A DNA stretch of 64,000 bases from Haliotis asinina (taxonomy: Eukaryota; Mollusca; Gastropoda; Lepetellida; Haliotidae): assembly GCF_037392515.1 (NCBI RefSeq), contig NC_090295.1, forward strand, positions 12,543,001 through 12,607,000. The letters are read 5' to 3'. The translations under genes were made by a program, and so were the position numbers. This document shows positions 60,413-64,000 of the stretch, one piece after another; the first letter of the stretch is position 1; each line of letters starts with the position of its first letter. Under the pieces are notes generated by a model. The model was not told where the DNA came from. It saw only the letters and a list, made by a program, of their open reading frames with translations, and ran no database searches.

Positions 60413-60851
60413 ATCATCCAGTGTCAAATCAAAAGCAGACATTAGTAAACATACACCCCAGCCAACTTAGTTGACACAACTAGAGTGGCTCTGATCATCA
60501 CTTAGAAAAGGATCACAGATGGCGAATTGTCAGTTCAAGTGCTGGTGCTTTGATATTAATGGAGTTGTCTAAGAACAGATATTGCTGTGCAAAGATTTGA
60601 GATAATAGTTTGTTCACAGAAAAGTGTGCATCAGTGAACACATGTATTGTCTGACAAAATCAAATGTTGATTGTTGACTTACAATTTAGGTCACAAAGAT
60701 CAGAGAGGAGCATAAAAACTCGTGTTATAACTTGTAATATTTATTTGTATCTGTTCGGACAATTTATCTTGCACAAGAACAATCATGGCTTATTCCATGT
60801 ACAGAGTGTAGCTCATGTTGCTCTTTATTCCGACCATGTACATAACATAAC

Positions 60852-61598
60852 TCAGCCGAGGAGTCCAGCTAGAAGACCCAAATTACTTCCAGATCCGGAT
60901 CCGGAGTGGTGAGATCCTGAGCTGTGTCCAGACATGGGGACTGGGATGAACAGAGGGTAGGATTCACTGGAGGAAGAGGAACTCTGGCTGGAACCACAAC
61001 ACCCACAACTGCAGGAGCTGGAAGATCCAGAAGATCCAGAAGATCCGGAAGAACCGGAAGATCCAGAAGATCCGGAAGAACTGCCATGGTGATGGTGAGA
61101 AGATGACATCTCAAGGATGGCAGCTGTGTGCATTGTAAAGAAAATTATGAATTCATATAAGTTAATATCACTGCTCGGAAGATGTTACCTTAAGATCCCG
61201 CACTTTAAAAGCGGTCTACATGTATAACAATCGAGATGTTTTGTTTCTGGCGTACATGTACACCACAAGAAACAATAGATAATGTCAAACCAGCTTATTT
61301 CCAAAGAGAAGTGTGGATTCAAGTGTCTCATCGATGTCTCATCAACGCGCAACTCACTGCTACACTGGGTATTTTAAACAGATGATATCACCTTACTAAG
61401 ACCCTTGGTTTGACACAAGTACAGCCTTCACCCCATCAGTCCCAAAACTCACACAGCTTGGTTATATTTCAGTATAAACATAATACTAATTCTACAAAAA
61501 AAACCCATTATGACTAAACCAATTGATGGTGAAAAGGCGTTAAGGAAAACCTTACCCAAAACAAGCAGAACACCTGAGAAGACGATCAGTTTGTTCAT
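60852..61598 (-). CDS. Secreted Ser/Gly/Cys-rich protein (YP-x-x-IPVP module), member I
   Basis: Exon 1 is 61556-61598 (43 nt, MNKLIVFSGVLLVL plus one base, donor G|GTAAGG). Exon 2 is 60852-61123, after ATGCACACAG. The product is 104 aa. It differs from member H by Phe for Tyr in the signal peptide, Ile for Thr after LVLAA and three fewer residues in the GSS/Ser run; from CSCGCCGSSQ to LGLLAGLLG the two are identical. AATAAA (60824-60829) lies 23 bp after the stop, as in H. The duplicated block is at least 1.6 kb (56540-58100 and 60820-62250). Length differences confined to the GSS repeat suggest slippage. Secreted; function unknown. Confidence 0.86.
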
Positions 61599-61662
61599 CC
61601 TGAAACTGAATAAGATTTATCGCAAGCTTTGCGAAATGATGAATTTATCCAGGCTGACGGTG

Positions 61663-61670
61663 TATTTAAG
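61663..61670 (-). promoter_or_regulatory. TATA-like element of member I
   Basis: CTTAAATA on the minus strand, 65 bp upstream of the ATG at 61598, exactly as in member H. Confidence 0.6.
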
Positions 61671-62667
61671 AGATATATATTACCTCTTACTGCGTGCGCA
61701 TGGTGACATGGACGTGTATATCTGAAGCTGTACCCCTTGAAATCAGGAGACCATGTCACGCACCATCATCCTTGAGCCGATTAAACAGTAGGGTACCATA
61801 TCCACTGAACTGGATCAAGTATCAGTTGAAATATATATGAATAAATATAACTATGTGCATACACGATATGATGGATTTGTCTCATGTAGCAGAAACATAT
61901 GTTTAGAACTTAATTTTTTTAGTTTTTTTAAAATTTTTATTTGTTATTTTAATTTTATTTTATTTGGCTTTTATTTCCAACAAACGCCATGTCAGTTTTG
62001 CTTCAGGTGGTCAGAAATACTGTTGAGACACCTCATGGTTTCCACCTACGTCTGAATGAGTAAACTTCCTATCACGTGGTCAGCTCCAGGGGAGATGCGA
62101 GATACACTTTGCAATTCATTCAGTCATGCTTTCGATTTTCGCACGTTTTCTTTATGGGAGGTGGAAACAGTTTCTTTTGAATATCCCAGTCATCTTCTGT
62201 AAGATATATATTACTTTAGTGGAATACGATATGTGAGTATTGTTATTTAAGGAACGTTTTTAAAATGACCTGGGTTGTCCTCATGCCTTGGAACAGTTGG
62301 TGTATAACAGGGCAGAACTGCAGACAGAGGGCAGTTTGATGAATGAGAATTTAAATTTAAGAATGAGTCTACATCATACATGGATATTTATGATTGGTTT
62401 CCTTTGAAACCACTATGAGTGACATACAACTGTTCTAAGCATTAACCTCCATACCCTCATTTTGCACATACTCAAATTTTAAAAACATGCATATCATGAG
62501 GGCATTGACAGGGACGAGTTTAAGGCAGCTTACGTCGCCCTATGGCTGATGGTCTTCATCGCTTTCAGCATAGGTCTATAAGACCTATAAGTATAAGAGT
62601 CACGATCCTCTTTGCGCAAAGATTGCTTGGACTGGTTTATTTGTAGTGTAACGTCGAAATCAAGCTG

Positions 62668-62800
62668 CCTGACGGCGGCGTTCTGTAAATGATGGAGTCT
62701 GGACCAGCTAACCCAGTGTTCAACACCATGAGCATCGTTCTACGCAACTGGGGTATGACTACATGTGTCGCCCCATACGATAAGCATGGGATCTTGGAGT
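62668..62800 (+). repeat. SINE family 2, partial
   Basis: GATGGAGTCTGGACCAGCTA, ACCATGAGCATCGTTC, ACATGTGTCGCCCCATACG and ATAAGCATGGGATC. Confidence 0.7.
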
Positions 62801-63658
62801 AGATGCAAGTGGATCCAGGTGTGACGAAATTTACTCGTGATACTTTCAATGAATGAGTTGTTTCGAATTCAAATTGGAATCCATAGCAGGATCGAGGATC
62901 AGAGGCCACAATGCGTTTCTTGTCTTTGAACTACCGCCATCGTTATGTCCATCAACCAATGACTCTGTGTTGCACTTTCTGTCGAGATGCTGACGTAATA
63001 TTACTGATAGTGGTGTTCAGAGACATTCGCACTGAAACGCATTATGCATGAATGGTCCCTATTGGACTCCTGCTGTATTAGGAATGGTACAAAAATGAAA
63101 AATAAAAAAACAAAACAAAAAACGTTTGCGATGGGTCTAGATTTTTTATTGCGTTGTTTAACTTGTGAAAGGGTTTGATCCACATGTTGAAGTTCAGTTC
63201 CTCTGACAACCAACGTATGAAGCCAATACATATTGTCGTATCATTCACACATACAGATATTGCCTATGTGACGTTAAATATTAACTCACTCACTCACTTA
63301 CACAAAAAGAATTAGGAAATGATTGCTATGTATCAACATTTGTATTTCACTGACACGGTCGTTATCCATTCAAAATGCTTCTCGTGTTGTACAGTCTGAA
63401 AAAAATATAAGTAGAAGTTAACCGAATAAGCATATACGTCATTTGTACGACGTAAATATGATAATATATCAAAATATGTCTAAATGTTATTGTTAACGAG
63501 TTTACGCTAAACACCTAGGTTCGTTTTTCTCATGAGAGATGTACATGTGAAGCACATGTTGGTGTTACCCTCCGTACAGTTTATGCCTTGGGTACTGAGT
63601 ATTGTTTCAGACACCAAGCAGTTGAACTGAGCAACAGTAAAAATGTACAGACTACCTT

Positions 63659-63846
63659 TCATTTCTTTCCAAAGGATCCGAAGGATCCGAAACCACCAAA
63701 GGAACTCAGTCCGGACGAAGAGAAACTTGAGGGAAAGAAACTCTTGAACTTGCTGGAGCCAAAACCGCTACTGCTGCTGCTGCTGTGACGGTGATGACTG
63801 TGTCGGTGATGACAACAGCTCTCAACAGCACTAAATGTGAGGGCAA
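63659..63846 (-). CDS. Secreted CCHHRH / Phe-Gly-rich small protein, member J (exon 2 only)
   Basis: Exon 2 follows the acceptor CGCTTTTTCTAG. The first exon is not found between 63847 and 64000 and must lie outside the window, so the gene is partial. The visible part is 61 codons plus a split codon. It reads ALTFSAVES (end of a signal peptide), CCHHRHSHHRH, six Ser, GFGSSKFKSFFPSSFSSSG, LSSFGGFGSFGSFGKK and stop. It is the partner of member G: the same CC-His head and KFKSFFPSSF core, but one extra GSF unit and no C-terminal extension. The Ser run lies in AGC-type triplets. Secreted, unknown function. Confidence 0.78.
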
Positions 63847-64000
63847 CTAGAAAAAGCGAGATTGTCAGACATGTAAAAATATGATTGACAAAAATGTGTG
63901 CTCTTGTAATGATAATGGTAGAAAACAAGTTCTCCACTATACGATACCGCACAGTTTACAGATTTAAAACTAAACTTGTATGTTCGTATTCTAATTACGT

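Overview
The window reads as animal (eukaryotic) nuclear DNA, most likely from a gastropod mollusc and possibly an abalone (Haliotis). The evidence is GT-AG introns, TATA-box promoters, dense tRNA-derived SINEs ending in 'GCGGCGTAAAAC..ACTCACTCAC', Tc1/mariner and MULE-like elements, a solo LTR and many mini- and microsatellites. The species call is an inference from my memory of that SINE, not from a database search.

The main content is a cluster of 12 small genes for secreted, low-complexity proteins (positions 8059 to beyond 63846). They share one architecture. A tiny first coding exon of 31-43 nt encodes the first half of a signal peptide, followed by a phase-1 intron. The second exon completes the signal peptide and encodes the whole mature protein; one gene has a third exon. 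Many first exons and several second exons lack a usable long reading frame and were found by reading splice sites.

Four sub-families can be seen. (1) His-rich head plus Ser-rich body with a Cys motif and a conserved 'E-[DS]-Y-P-x-x-I-P-[VI]-P' module and hydrophobic C-terminus: 18984-20595(-), 32741-34704(+), 39291-40730(-), 44629-45672(-). The shorter relatives at 56567-57392(-) and 60852-61598(-) keep the C-terminal module but have only four His. (2) Long His tract then Ser/Gly/Tyr repeats ending in 'EYVV[VY][ED]D': 28966-30403(-) and 49397-53447(+). (3) 'CCHHRH..KFKSFFPSSF..FGGFGSFGKK' proteins: 54810-55406(-) and 63659 to beyond 63846(-), whose first exon is outside the window. (4) 51-residue acidic, Tyr-containing peptides: 8059-9614(-) and 14341-15225(-). 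Most members occur as pairs of local duplicates. Composition suggests extracellular metal-binding, phosphorylated, self-assembling material proteins; that role is inference.

Layout: 1-8 kb is non-coding with minisatellites and SINEs. 8-15.3 kb holds the two 51-aa genes around a 1 kb CTA/CTG tract. 15.8-17.5 kb is a decayed Tc1 transposase with an internal minisatellite. 18.9-20.7 kb is the first His/Ser gene. 23.0-26.7 kb is a 137-bp satellite of about 27 copies. 28.9-34.7 kb holds a divergent pair of His-rich genes. 35.9-37.0 kb is a solo LTR nested in a MITE. 39.2-45.8 kb is a tandem duplicate pair with a MULE-like element between them. 48.5-53.5 kb is an AGC/AGT tract followed by a three-exon gene with a minisatellite-filled intron. 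54.8-64 kb holds four minus-strand genes in duplicate pairs, with a LINE fragment near 60 kb. No rRNA gene, functional tRNA gene, CRISPR array or bacterial-type operon was seen.
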